Assembly (NCBI GenBank): GCA_917880885.1
Contig: OU862931.1
Span: forward strand, 14,271,337 to 14,335,336
Source: Limnephilus marmoratus
Lineage: Eukaryota; Arthropoda; Insecta; Trichoptera; Limnephilidae
DNA: 64,000 nucleotides
Direction: 5' to 3'
A model generated the notes under the pieces. The model ran no database searches. It saw only the letters and a program-made list of their open reading frames with translations, and was not told where the DNA came from. The position numbers and the translations under genes were made by a program. This document shows, piece by piece, positions 10,430 to 21,799 of this stretch. Positions within the stretch are counted from its first letter, which is position 1; each line of letters starts with the position of its first letter.

Positions 10430-11330
10430 TCAATGTATCAGAAAATAAAAATTATTTTGGAAAGATAATGAAAAACCCATTAAAATTTTATGATTATTAT
10501 AATATTTGACATATAAAAACTTTGCATGCAAACATAAAAAAAGTTTAAAAAACGGCTAACCTTACGTTTTTTTTACTACAATTATCTAATGACAACGAAA
10601 GAAATAAAAACGCGTACATATTAAATAAGACAAATGTAATACAAATGTTATGGCCTTCACACTTTTTTTTTCGTTTTATGTAAAAATAATTACTAAAAAA
10701 ATCCCAAAATTTCATAAATTTTTTTCTAATTGCGATTCGAAACTTTGGTTTTATAAAGGTCTAGATTTTACTTATTTTGTGGTTAATTTTATGTGAATAT
10801 AAAGCGTGGTATTTTCTCTTTCTAACTCCGTTGAAATCATGTTTTCACTACTATAGTAAGGGAGACACAACGATTTCTATCAGACCTGTCGAAAATGACA
10901 ATTTATATGTTTTTTTTTTTTAATTTTTCGTTAAAAATATTGTATTATATTTTGGTGGGTACTTTATCGTGTGTTTTAATTCTCAAAATAAACACTTCCG
11001 GTTTTGAAAATGAAAATGTTAGAGAGTTCATTCAACCGTAGTTACAAACAGAGACACAACCGAAATTAGTATTTTTACTTCTTTCAACAGTGCTAACTTA
11101 TTGTGTGGCACCATTATAATTTAAAAGATTAATCAACACTTAATTTTAACTACTTGTACTGTTAAAAAAACCAACATGTTTCATAAACATTTTAATTTAC
11201 TTTTATCTAAAAAACAAAGTATGTATGTAAATATTTAATATACCAATATATAATTTATCTTTTTTATCTTTTTACATACATATATATATTTGTTTAAATA
11301 CACACATTTCTTTTGGAACAAACATAATAT
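10430..11330. other. AT-rich, nothing recognised
   Basis: Long A/T runs only; no open frame above 60 codons. Confidence 0.5.
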
Positions 11331-11334
11331 GTGA

Positions 11335-11570
11335 TTTACTCGCCTCGGAACAGACTTTGTCTAGTGAGGCGGGTAAAAGAAAAGAAAACAATGTAAATAA
11401 CCATGAAACTAAATAAACGCCCGGGTTGCCGGCACTGAAACTGAACTGAAACTGAAACAATGAGTTCCGGCAATACAAAAAAATGTCAATAATAAGTGTA
11501 CACAAATAGGTCAGTAGTGTTTTGTGAACACCTCACTAGGAGAACCTGTGCTGAGGTGTTCGCATGTTTA
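11335..11570. mobile_element. Two LINE 3' stem-loops in opposite orientation
   Basis: At 11340-11376 (+) CGCCTCGGAACAG...CTAGTGAGGCG forms a stem with a CTAG-ended loop. At 11523-11562 (-) the complement reads ACACCTCAGCACAGG...CTAGTGAGGTGT and is nearly identical to 51325-51360. Both are members of the same LINE 3' stem-loop class, placed as an inverted pair. Confidence 0.55.
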
Positions 11571-11912
11571 GATTTTGCGTTATTCCGTCGACATAAGTAA
11601 AAACGCACTTGCAACAAGTTTTCATAATCGAGAACCGTTCAGATGCCAAAAATTCATAACGGAACTTTTGTCGATAATGGTCAATAAAGGTGAGAAAGTG
11701 CACATGTTAATAAATATATGCTTCACTGATGTCAAACGGGTTTTCAACTAATCATCGCCTTAGTTCGTATTTGTCCAACAGACCATTAGAAAACTTTACA
11801 GGAAGAGAAGGTTTTCTTTCATTGTTTCAATGAAACATTATAATAGGTGTAAGATAAAGCTATTTCCGGAAAGGTAAATATCTCATTAGTTTAAATAATT
11901 CTTAGTTAAGTG

Positions 11913-12781
11913 CAGGGCTGGGCAGTATTTGAATTAAGTACTTGTAATTAAAATACGTATTTGAAATACAAATACTATTTTGTATTTGTATTTCAATTAC
12001 TTCCTAAAAAGGCATTTTGTAATTGGTATTTCAATTACCTGATGCTGTGGTATTTTGTAATTTGTATTTAATATAATGGCTTCAAAATACATTTTCAAAT
12101 ACATTTAGCGACCTTAATAATGATAATGAAAAATAAACTGACATTGATAATACGTAGACTAAAAACGCTAGAATCTAGAGCAATATATTATGTATGTTAA
12201 TATTTAGAGTTAGCAACACGTCCTGTGCTATAATAGCATTGTTATTGTACATTTTATATCATATTTGTTTCATATTATATTATGCTTGTCATTGCTTTGT
12301 ATTGTACATTTTTGTGTCATAGTATTAGATCAAGCACTATAGGAATAATTTGACTGAATACTAGATTATTTTAAAGTTAATAACACAAAACTGCGCTATA
12401 CAAATGTAATAATTATTATTATCTAACACCTGGGTCCTATACCGCAAAAATTTACAAGTGGAGCGGAGATGAGATGTGCCTTTTGAGCAATATGATTGGT
12501 CAATTTTTGCATGTCTCTGTTTCACTCTGCTCAAATTAGCTTCTATGGAAAGAACCCTTAGATAAGGGCACTTACGACAATTTATTGCAACCAAGGGTTC
12601 TACCAAAACCAAATGTGTTTTGTAATTTGTATTTGAAATAAAAAATGGTTAAAATACTGTATTTTGTATTTCAAATAAACGACTTGAAAGTATTTTGTAT
12701 TTCGTATTTTAAATACATGCGACAAAGTATTTTGTAATGTGTATTTTAATTACAGCAAAGCGTGTATTTTACCCAGCCCTG
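11913..12781. mobile_element. hAT-like non-autonomous element
   Basis: Terminal inverted repeats are CAGGGCTGGGCA on the left and CAGGGCTGGGTA as the complement on the right. The flanking 8 bp are GTTAAGTG (11905-11912) and GTTAAGCA (12782-12789), a diverged 8-bp target duplication. CAGGG-type termini with 8-bp duplications are characteristic of hAT elements. Both subterminal regions are packed with short palindromic words built on GTATTTNAAATAC. No transposase is present. Confidence 0.75.
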
Positions 12782-12789
12782 GTTAAGCA

Positions 12790-13950
12790 ATTAACTATCA
12801 TTTTGTATACTTTATTTTTAATTTTAAATTGGAGATTGAACAAAAGCTAAAATGGTATGTTGGACAAATAAGAACACAGGCGACGTAATCTACAACCTTT
12901 TTTCTTCATTTTTGAGAAAACCGCACAATAGTCTCATTTTCCTGGAGACAGTGAGACTACGGCAGCTCTAATTGGGAGACATCATGAGGCATAGTATACT
13001 AAAAAAGCGGAATGAGGTGTGGCAGAGGATGGTTGAGATGTACAACTAATCCTCCTTCTCTAACCTTCACTCAGGCATTATTGCAGCAGAGTTAGCTTAG
13101 TAAAAAATTGAATCAATACATTCATTTTAATATAAATTATTATGTTAATCTGGTTTTGAACCATTTAAACGTGAATAACATCGTTTAAATGTCTCGGTAC
13201 ATAAAATTTACCTGGTTTCGTTCCATTTGCAAGCGCAAAGTACAAAAAATAAGGGATATTAAGCCGTAATAAAGTGAGGATAAAGTTTAGAATTCTAACC
13301 ATTTTCAATAAACTTCTTCGATATTGCGGTTGAAAAGCTCATACGGCAAACGATAACGAATTCTAACGTTTAAGTGATGAAAAAATTGAAAATAAATAAA
13401 TGGAGCCAGACGTAGTGTATTCGATTTGAAAGTAAGTCAGCTTGTGCTATTCGTTACTATTATCTTACATCATAAAACACGTGTAACCTTAATAACAAAT
13501 ATGTAATAAACCTTAGAAAGATAATCTTCTTTTTACCTACGTTAAAGATAATGATACGTCTTGGAGACGTACTGAAGTTTAAAAGTGTATTTTTGACATA
13601 CGAGTATTATCATATTTACATAGTTTAAAGGTAATTGAATAATTAGTTTAGGGTGTTGCACTTTAAATAAAACCAAAATATGTATTTATAAAAAAAATAC
13701 CAAATTATGTTTACCTCTTACAAATCAACTACAAAATATTAAGCTTTTTTTAAATGAAAAACATTGTTTAAATTTTAATCTAAATCGTAATTCTTTTATG
13801 CTATGAAAGTTTAAATGGTTATCAGTTGTTATTCTTAAAAAAAACGTTTTTTTTTCGCTATATCACATTTATACGAACTAGTCTGAAACTTACACAAAAA
13901 ATGATCATACGTCTTTCCGACGTATGGTATATATATAATATTCTTATGTT
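12790..13950. other. AT-rich, nothing recognised
   Basis: No coding or repeat that I can support. An ATACGTCTTTCCGACGTAT mini-hairpin lies at 13907-13926. Confidence 0.45.
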
Positions 13951-13954
13951 TGAT

Positions 13955-14080
13955 ACTCATTTATGTACCTCTACGCCTGTCTCAACACAGGTATTCCCTA
14001 ATGAGACAGGCATCGAATAATGTAATGTAAACATACCTTTTATAGATAAATAAATAAATAAATAAATAAATAAATATTTC
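13955..14080 (+). mobile_element. LINE 3' end with stem-loop and (AAAT)n tail
   Basis: GCCTGTCTCA-ACACAGG...CCTAA-TGAGACAGGC is a perfect 10-bp stem. It is followed by GCATCGAATAATGTAAT and a (TAAA)n tail at 14044-14076. A near-identical copy lies at 38930-39045, where target duplications prove insertion. The coding part is not retained. Confidence 0.75.
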
Positions 14081-14119
14081 TCCATAATTATTGTACTTAC
14101 CATGATGACATTGAAGTAC

Positions 14120-14280
14120 CCACCACTGTCCCACCCCGGTATAGGCAACTTATGGTCGCCCCTTCGGGGTTCTCACAAGAATCTAATTTTTTTGAATAAA
14201 CGGCTCTACATTTAATGTAACGAATCTAGACCTTCAATGTCCCCTCATACTGTGTTAGGTGGCGGTATGCGGTCGCGCCT
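14120..14280 (+). repeat. repeat D
   Basis: CACCCCGGTATAGGCAACTTATGG ... CTCTACATTTAATG ... TCTAGACC ... CAATGTCCCC matches 25138-25290 in the opposite orientation. It is a dispersed element of unknown class. Confidence 0.6.
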
Positions 14281-15349
14281 ACAGGACTGTACTGTAATGG
14301 TCAAAAACTAATACTACTGGTGTTAGTAGACATAAATGTATAAAAAGAGAAAACAAAATATTTAATACATTATAAACAGGGGGAGACCACACACTCCGTG
14401 ACTGCAGGCATCTGCGTGTAAAGACAAAAAAAAGAAAAAAAATCATAAGTTGAAAACAAAACATAAAACGGAAAAAGACAACCGTCATGACCATCGTGAG
14501 CCCGGCGGTCCCCCAGAGAATGTATGAGGTTTTTAGTCCAACGTCACGGCACCCAGTGGAGTCGTCCTTTAGCCAGCCAGCCGGTGGTGCCTAGAAGAAG
14601 TAAATGGACTACAAAATGAAGACCCTAGGGAGAAAAGCGTCGGGTGGCCGGAGGGGGGACGGACAGACCTCCGGATGCCGCTCAATCTTTCCTCCAACCT
14701 TATCATGACCGGGGGGGTGGCACGGGCACAGAAGGAGATAACAATGATTGAATCGAAAAGGTAAACCTAAGGTAAGTTAACAGGGACAAGGCCCAAAGTC
14801 CAACCCCTTCGATGGGGAAGAGGACATTACAGAATAAACAAAGGAGTTCTGTCTAACCTCCAGATAAACAATATAACATTTATAACATTAGAACAATACA
14901 ACATCTTAAAAATAAAAAAATAAAAATTAATAATAGTCACGAAAATAATATAGGAATTATCCATCCCAAGCTGTAAATTCGACTGCTGCTGTGTACTAAA
15001 AAATAAAATAAACAAACAGAATTTGCACATACATGATGCTATGAAAGGAAAGAAAAACAATAGAACACAAAGGAAAGTGTATATAAAATAAACGTATAGA
15101 AATCAATAGAAGCAAATTTATAGTTGGCTAATTTGCAATGCTGCGCGGTGAACTTCCAGACTGCAACTGTATGTTTTAAACAAAATTGCACGTTCATATA
15201 GCCTAACAGAGAAAAGAAAAAAAAACAAAAGAACACATAAAAAAAAGAGTATTAAAAGATTATGTACATCCAGGCGAAAGTATAAAAGAGAGATCAAATC
15301 GTTGTCCGTGGTATTACAGGAACATGTACACCTGATAACCTATATTCTG
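14281..15349 (-). mobile_element. 3' UTR region of the R1-clade LINE
   Basis: This region lies downstream of the 717-codon RT frame on the same strand. The part at 14480-14825 is strikingly GC-rich for this window (CCCGGCGGTCCCC, GTCGGGTGGCCGGAGG, CCGGGGGGGTGG), which fits an R1-type element 3' region. The left boundary and target duplication could not be fixed. Confidence 0.45.
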
Positions 15350-17512
15350 CTAATCATCGACTCTAAGAGCAGGCCATCTTTCAACCCAGATCCTTGCAAA
15401 CTTACGCAAGCACTCGAAATTCACCTTATTCGATACTAGATCAGTATTCCAAACTGGTCTAATAGGGACGTCCAGACCATTAAGCATTTCCTCTCTAGCA
15501 TCCATCATAATCTCGCAATGCCACAGAATGTGCTCGGCCGACTGGTTTGTGCTACCGCACGCACAGTTGGGATGAGGGGATAGGGAGAGAGTATGAAGTC
15601 TCCCCCTAAATTCCCCATGACCAGACAAAAGTTGGGTCACGTGATGGTCCAGTTGTAAAAAGGCCCCTTCCATCCTGATTTTAACTGATGGGAAGAAGGA
15701 GAAAGTCCATCTCCCCATATTCGACCTATCCCAACGAAGCTGCCACTCATGAAGCGACAGTTCACGCATTTCACGAAGCAGACCAGGGAGAGTCCCCGGA
15801 CCACCAGGAGTCAGGACAACACCATGATGAGTTGCCGGGGTTCCTCTAGTAAGCTTCTCTTTAGTGATCACCTCCCTGATTTCGAGATCGATTGGTAATA
15901 TACCAGCCAAAACAGGCAAAGCGTCCGAAGCAACGGTTCTATACGCCCCGGATAGTGCCAGGAGAGGAGTTCGTTGACCTCGCTTCAAAGCCAGGAGTAC
16001 AAGCGAATTATCCAAGCGATGCTCCCACACAGATGCAGCGTATGAAACTTGCGCAACATAAACGCACCTATATAGCATACGCAAAGCCGGATTACGCAGT
16101 CCCCACTCAGCTGTGGAGAGTCTCCTTAGCTTCAAAAAGAGAGCCTGAGCCTTGCTGGATACATCCTTGACGTGAGCCAGAAAAGAGGACGATCGATCAA
16201 GCGTAACACCTAAATATTTTACATTATCAAAGAAGCGGATATTGGATTCTCCGATTTTGATGGTCGGATTTCTGTTTCTGCTGAGATAACCCTTCATCAG
16301 GAGGCCCTTAGTCTTCTGGGGAGCGAAGGTCATCTTGTTTCTTGTTCCCCAATCCAGGAACATCTGCAAACCATCACTACCTTTCTTTTCTACTTCCTTT
16401 CTGCTGTCCCCAGAGACCAAATACATTTTGTCATCAGCGTAATCAACAGAGATACATCCTTCAGGCAAGGGTAACCTGGAGGAGTCGTCAAAGGCAATGT
16501 TCCACAGGTCAGGTCCAAGAATGGAGCCCTGAGGGCATCCCATATCAGCTTCACGCTCGATGCAGTAGTCCCCGAAAGAGATGGTAATTGTTCTATCGGC
16601 CAGGTAGTCATCGATGATTTGGAACAAAAGTTTGGAGCACTGCCTGTTTTTCACCTTCAACCGTATCATTGCCCACCACGCATGATCGAAGGCACCAGTT
16701 ATGTCAAGAAATATTGCCACAACGTACTTCTTAGGACAAACCTTCACCCAGTCAAGCACATACGACAGGGCGTGCACCGTGGATTTCCCAGGGACGAAAC
16801 CAAATTGCAGGTCGCTAGCCGGGGAGAGCGATTTCCGTAACCGTTCTCTGATGATTTTCTCCAAGATTTTACCTAGAACTGGAAGTAAGGTGATAGGTCT
16901 GTACGCTTTAATATCAGAAAGTGGTTTGTCGTTCCCCTTGGGTATAATCCGGAGCACGCCGCGCTTCCATTCTGAGGGAAAAACCCCTCTTCTCATGCAT
17001 GTGTCCATCACCTGGAAGAGCTCCTCCTTGGCGTGGACCCAGACTTGCTTTGCAATTACGCCGTTGAGCCTATCATGCCCTGGTGCCTTCTTAGGACCCA
17101 AACCCTTAATTATAACTTCAATTTCTTGCTTAGTGACTCTATACGAAATATCCTCTTGGGCGAGGTTACTAGGAGGCAGCCGTGCCAGATTTCTAATCTG
17201 GGTATGGTGGTCACTTTCCCCAATTACTGAATCTACAGGAACTAACTCACCCAAAAGTGTCTCGAGGGTAGAGGTCACGTCCACCGTCTCAGCGTTCCTC
17301 CCATCAATATTCCCAATTACAGTAGACAAAAACCGATCAGATCCTTTACCGGATTTCTTAATTGCGCTGTGGATATTCCACGGGTTGGCGTTACCCATGA
17401 TGACAGAGCGCAATTTCTGCTCGGCAACTGAGCTAACTGAGATAGACAGCGTGCTACGTTGCGATATAAAAAAGACAGCAATTCTGTATCGCTTACGTCT
17501 CAAAGACGTAGA
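15350..17512 (-). CDS. R1-clade non-LTR retrotransposon ORF2 (reverse transcriptase), 5'-truncated
   Basis: A single uninterrupted frame of about 720 codons. The upstream codons are TTG and then an in-frame TAA (17510s), so the true start is missing: the element is 5'-truncated in the linker after the endonuclease domain, which is absent. RT motifs are in order: LGPKKAPGHDRLNG (~residue 135), AYRPITLLPVLGKILEKI (~200), FGFVPGKST (~235), the catalytic FLDITGAFD (~265), GCPQGSILGPDLWN (~322) and the catalytic YADD (~357). After the thumb comes the C-terminal zinc-knuckle CACG...EHILWHC (~655-672) typical of R1/TRAS/SART-type ORF2. It would reverse-transcribe element RNA at the target. Absence of stops over 2.1 kb implies recent insertion. 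There is no sign of host use. Confidence 0.93.
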   Translation of the reverse strand, partial: STSLRRKRYRIAVFFISQRSTLSISVSSVAEQKLRSVIMGNANPWNIHSAIKKSGKGSDRFLSTVIGNIDGRNAETVDVTSTLETLLGELVPVDSVIGESDHHTQIRNLARLPPSNLAQEDISYRVTKQEIEVIIKGLGPKKAPGHDRLNGVIAKQVWVHAKEELFQVMDTCMRRGVFPSEWKRGVLRIIPKGNDKPLSDIKAYRPITLLPVLGKILEKIIRERLRKSLSPASDLQFGFVPGKSTVHALSYVLDWVKVCPKKYVVAIFLDITGAFDHAWWAMIRLKVKNRQCSKLLFQIIDDYLADRTITISFGDYCIEREADMGCPQGSILGPDLWNIAFDDSSRLPLPEGCISVDYADDKMYLVSGDSRKEVEKKGSDGLQMFLDWGTRNKMTFAPQKTKGLLMKGYLSRNRNPTIKIGESNIRFFDNVKYLGVTLDRSSSFLAHVKDVSSKAQALFLKLRRLSTAEWGLRNPALRMLYRCVYVAQVSYAASVWEHRLDNSLVLLALKRGQRTPLLALSGAYRTVASDALPVLAGILPIDLEIREVITKEKLTRGTPATHHGVVLTPGGPGTLPGLLREMRELSLHEWQLRWDRSNMGRWTFSFFPSVKIRMEGAFLQLDHHVTQLLSGHGEFRGRLHTLSLSPHPNCACGSTNQSAEHILWHCEIMMDAREEMLNGLDVPIRPVWNTDLVSNKVNFECLRKFARIWVERWPALRVDD

Positions 17513-17619
17513 TTATCTTTCCAGGATTAAAAACAAGTTTGATTTATTAATTGACCACTCTAAAAAAAACAACGAAAGAAATATTCTGTTTAACCTACCA
17601 TAGCCGGTAACAAAACGTC

Positions 17620-18235
17620 ACCTTGTTATGGATATTCTTACTAGCTCTGTAAATATATCAATAAATGCTAAATGAAGGATGAGTTTTAAATAATTTCCTC
17701 TGAACCTATATCACCTTAAATATTCTCTTTATTATTGCCCAATCGGATCTAACCTCTTTTCCAATTTGCTTTTATACCAAATAATATATTTGTATTACGA
17801 GTAGAGCAATAATTCTTTCTCTGGTATAATATTACACTGCAGCCTCACTGGATTGCTCCAACGTCCACAACCTTTGATGCTTTCCGACGTGAACGATCGC
17901 CGTCAGTGAGAATCCATTAATATGTTTTTGGAAAATTATTTAGAAATACAGTACTGTATTGCTGCTAATATTATTTGATGGGTGTTTCATTTCTTATTGA
18001 CGAATTATCGTTAAATTAATGGTGACGTCTTTGGAAGCTTAAAAAGTGACCTATTTCCTACGTATAATTAAAGCAGATGTTCATGTGTTAAATAAGTGTA
18101 TGTACATGAATATTGTAATTTTATCTTAAGAATTTTTTGTTTTCACTTTTCAAAGTCATGCTATTATGTTTATAATATTAGGTCATGGGTTCATTGTACC
18201 TTCTGTCAGACTAAGCTATAAAGTAGAAATCGTTT
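17620..18235. other. AT-rich, nothing recognised
   Basis: No coding or repeat that I can support. Confidence 0.5.
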
Positions 18236-18240
18236 TTGAG

Positions 18241-18319
18241 CTTGGCCTATTTCAGCATATCGCTATTGCCATACATTCATTGGGAATGTACGGCGAGCGA
18301 TATGCTGAAATAGGCTAAG
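18241..18319. repeat. ~35-bp-arm hairpin, pre-miRNA sized
   Basis: The left arm CTTGGCCTATTTCAGC...TATCGCT pairs with its complement at 18296-18319. An inner arm GCCATACATTC pairs with GAATGTACGGC across a 5-nt loop. There are about 35 pairs with 2-3 mismatches in 79 nt. It could be a small inverted-repeat element or a small-RNA precursor; sequence alone does not decide. Confidence 0.7.
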
Positions 18320-18329
18320 TCACGAAACT

Positions 18330-19375
18330 ATACCGCCCACATAGCGTGGACCAATACACGCATTAAGATATACATACATATCCATAAAATAAACTGATTT
18401 ATGAAATTATTCACTCCTGAAATAAAAATCATTAACCAAAATTACCGCTGGTCCATCTTGCAAGGTATGTCACCAGGTTACCTTATTTTGATTTTCATTT
18501 TAATCTTCAAAAATATCTTGCAACCTAACACATATTTTTGTGATTATTCTTCTTTTTTTACGTGAAATTTTGGTAAAAAGCAAACATGATATAAAAATAA
18601 TTTATTATAAATTAAGAAGCATATAAATATATAAAGTGAGAAATAATTTTTTTCAAATATTTGAGAAAGTAATATTTTTGGATTCACAGAATTAACTTTA
18701 TTTTTTAATCTATACTCCTTTTTTTCATAAAATCTTAGTATCACCAAATTACCTCAGTTTTCCTAAAATTTGAATAAAAAACCCTCAATACTTCCAAAAG
18801 GTGCTTTTTGTGAGAACTTGACAACATATCCTGTATGTTTCATATTCGCATGGCAACCAGTAACGAATACTTAACGGAATACGGCGAGCGGTAACGAATT
18901 CTTAGCGGAATTATTGTCACCGTTAGTAACGCCAGCGGCAGACAACGGCGCAATAACGAAAGCCTACCGCGGACTTCTAACGACTTAACTTTCGCAATTT
19001 AAGCTTCGGCATCTTCAGGCTGCACGTTCAGTAGGCTCCGGGGAACCGAAAACTCGACGAAAATTCCACCGGCGTATTTCCCGAGGGCACAGATTTTTTA
19101 TTTAATCAATGCATCGAGACACAATACATACCATTGTGGTACAAATGTAACTGTAAATTGCATAGTATGGATTTTTATATGTATACCTGACCAAATCATT
19201 TAGGCAATCACCTTCTTATTTTTTACTTACATATTCTACACGAATAACAGTTTTTGCAATAAAAAATTTCTATAATGTATATTTTTTCATAATGTAAACT
19301 GATGGTTGTGGTTTGAACACGCTTGGTTTTTAGCTAAATAAACATTTATGTGAGAGCATTCATAAGCATACATAA
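18330..19375. other. Mostly AT-rich; GC-richer patch 18840-19090
   Basis: At 18855-18915 the words GTAACGAATACTTAACGGAA and GTAACGAATTCTTAGCGGAA repeat in tandem-like fashion. No coding is seen. Confidence 0.4.
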
Positions 19376-19377
19376 GC

Positions 19378-19450
19378 TATCGGTCGGATTTGCGCATCGT
19401 ATAAGTGGTTTATACAAAGTTGAATTATTTCATTTTTCTATATTATAATG
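19378..19450 (+). mobile_element. Penelope-like family 1 fragment beginning at the hammerhead cleavage site
   Basis: CGGTCGGATTTGCGCATCG then ATAAGTGGTTTATACAAAG matches the segment 3' of the hammerhead-like core at 45958-46020. Homology starts within a base or two of the predicted cleavage triplet GTC. Confidence 0.6.
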
Positions 19451-19789
19451 CTTTCTTACACACTAAATGTCAACAGTTGAAAATGAGACAAACGGTGAAC
19501 TATTGTCTGCACCCCTCCAAAGTAAAAATCCAATAATTATAATAAATCTCCCTCACACGTATAAAGAAAACGAAACGCCATTCCCGTAAGTATGTGGAAA
19601 ATAAGAAAATAACAACAACAAAAAAATCCATACACAACGTCATCTCTGATACTGACAACAACAAACCACGAACAGTTGCGCATCGATAATTGCTTCATTG
19701 TGTAATTTTTAACTTAACAAAAAAATGGAATTTAAATCAGCTAATAAGTTAACATAACAGTTATTGATTCTGAGGCAAAGCAAATAAAA
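19451..19789. other. AT-rich, nothing recognised
   Basis: No coding or repeat that I can support. Confidence 0.4.
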
Positions 19790-19838
19790 ACAAAGCAATG
19801 TTTTTAGTTATTCATAAAACTTAAAACATTGCTTTGTT
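19790..19838. repeat. 16-bp-arm hairpin
   Basis: CAAAGCAATGTTTT and AAAACATTGCTTTG pair across an 18-nt loop. Confidence 0.65.
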
Positions 19839-20049
19839 GAATAATGAACGTTTTATTTTCTTGGAATTGGAAATTTTGTTCATTGATTCCCAGAAAGAAA
19901 ATCAAGCCGTCAAAAATAAAACTATACATTTCTCTGCCTTTCAAATATAAAACAATCTTCGGGTACTCGACGGAAAGGATATGACGTTACTTAAAATTAG
20001 GGATGAGACGGTCATAGGACAAAATAAAAGAAGTTCTTTTTACTGTTTA

Positions 20050-20180
20050 ATACGGAGGTTTCTCAAAGAACTCCTTTCTCTTTCCCATCTCCTGCCCCCC
20101 GCCTCCCCACCACTCAGCCTCATAGCTTACCCCTAATTGGGAATGTCATGGTTTCAGAAAAAAAAAATTAAAAAAATACC
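20050..20180 (+). mobile_element. tRNA-derived SINE (SINE2), 3' part
   Basis: CTTTCCCATCTCCT..., CAGCCTCATAGCTTACCCC TAATTGGGAATGTCATGG followed by an A-rich tail matches 34005-34164 of the fuller SINE2 copy. Confidence 0.5.
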
Positions 20181-20411
20181 GTTATGACTGTCAAAAAGTA
20201 TCTATTGTCTGACACAAATAATTAACTTATCAGGAAAGCAAAACAACCGTTGTCTTAATTGCAAATATATTTTTTTCCTGAGCTTCTACATTAAAATGCA
20301 TAAAAAATCTACCATATTCTTACAATTTGTAAAGCTTTTTATCACACTCAACTACAGGAAACAAAATTCAATGGAAAGTGCCATTGAATGTATAATTTCT
20401 TTTTCGATTAA

Positions 20412-21787
20412 GGGGGGAGTCTGGTCCAGCCGATCTTGACTTTTGACTTGTCGAGACAAAATTTGACCTTTTGCCTAAAAATCTTACATATTGGAGAATA
20501 CTTCCAAAGTTGTAGCATCAAATTCGACCATTAAATATTGTTCGGAACGTTGCGCGCCAAGTAGGTAGAATGGAGAATAGATATATGTATCTATAAGACA
20601 TGAAGTGGCAAGCACGGCGCAGCGCAGCCTCGAACGCACAAATGAGGGTCAATCTGCACGAAAAATGCAGAATCTTCTAAAGCAACCTTCAATCTTTTAA
20701 AGTTCTCCTTCAGGAATCTAAAGGTTTACTGCGAATTTTCATCCAATTCTTTTCATTCTGAGTTTGGAGTAAAGAAAATAAAATGTATATACAGATGAAC
20801 CTCGACTTATAAAAAAATATTATTATTGGACAAAGTTTTTGCAAAATATGTCTTTCAATTTTGCAATCAACATTTTTATTTCTAACTGTGGTTCATACGC
20901 AATCTACGTTCATAATATAATAATAATATTATTTTTAGAATATATACAGCTTTAGGAAAAGAAAATATACAGATTTAGGAAATGAGATTAAAAGAATTTG
21001 GCATTCTCAGACCATAAAAATATTACCATTTGTCATTTCGGCTACTGGCATTATACCTAGGTCTCTCATTCAAAATTTAGGTATATTAGATTTGTCAAAG
21101 AATTTATATATAAAAATGCAAAAATCAGTCATTTTTAATACATGTAGGATTACAAAAGATTTTTCAAATATTTATAATGAGGGATCACTAGGATTTAGCC
21201 GAACCCTCTGATATGAAAATATCTGGAGTCCGTGAATTATTTTCCCATTTGGTCTCTGGTGGGTTGACATGTTGTTCTTGTATTTTTGTTGTATTTATAA
21301 TACTTATATAGTGCAATTGCATAGCGTGGATTGACTAGATGATCATTTGGGGAAGTGTGTGAAAGGGTTTAGTTTTACCTGTGGGGAAAATTTAACCCGG
21401 ACATTTAAATCTGGTACGTAAAAACAAATAGGTATATTTTCTCTTCATAAAATGGAAGAGAAGAATATGGGAAATTGCTGCAAACCAACCCCAGAGAGAG
21501 AGAAAGAGAACATGACGAATCCAGAGAGAGAGAGAGAATATGACGAAGTTTTTGACTTTCATAGTTCGGATAATTTTCAAGGACTTCAGGATTTCAGCCG
21601 AATTGGTCGGATCCTCTGTTTTCGGCCGATGATTCTGTGTATAAAGATATTAAAATCAAATTTAAAATTGATTTTTTTCCGTTCGAAATGTAACTTTAAG
21701 TATTAAAAAAGTTTCATGAATGAAAATATATTTTACCTCTGAAAAAAAGCATTGAAAAAAAAAACTCGGCTGAACCAGACTCTCCCC
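20412..21787. mobile_element. TTAA-flanked inverted-repeat element (piggyBac-like, non-autonomous)
   Basis: TTAA flanks at 20408-20411 and 21788-21791. The 22-bp terminal inverted repeats begin GGGGGGAGTCTGG (left) and GGGGAGAGTCTGG (right complement) and share CAGCCGA; 20 of 22 positions match. The interior repeats the terminal word (TTTAGCCGAACCCTCTG at 21194, TTCAGCCGAATTGGTCGG at 21594). No transposase frame; the longest frame (84 codons, 21452-21706) contains a GA-dinucleotide run. Confidence 0.8.
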
Positions 21788-21799
21788 TTAAGAAACGGA

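Noticed and set aside
16701..17603. 300-codon plus-strand frame
   Set aside because: Antisense shadow of the R1-clade RT, which has unmistakable RT motifs.
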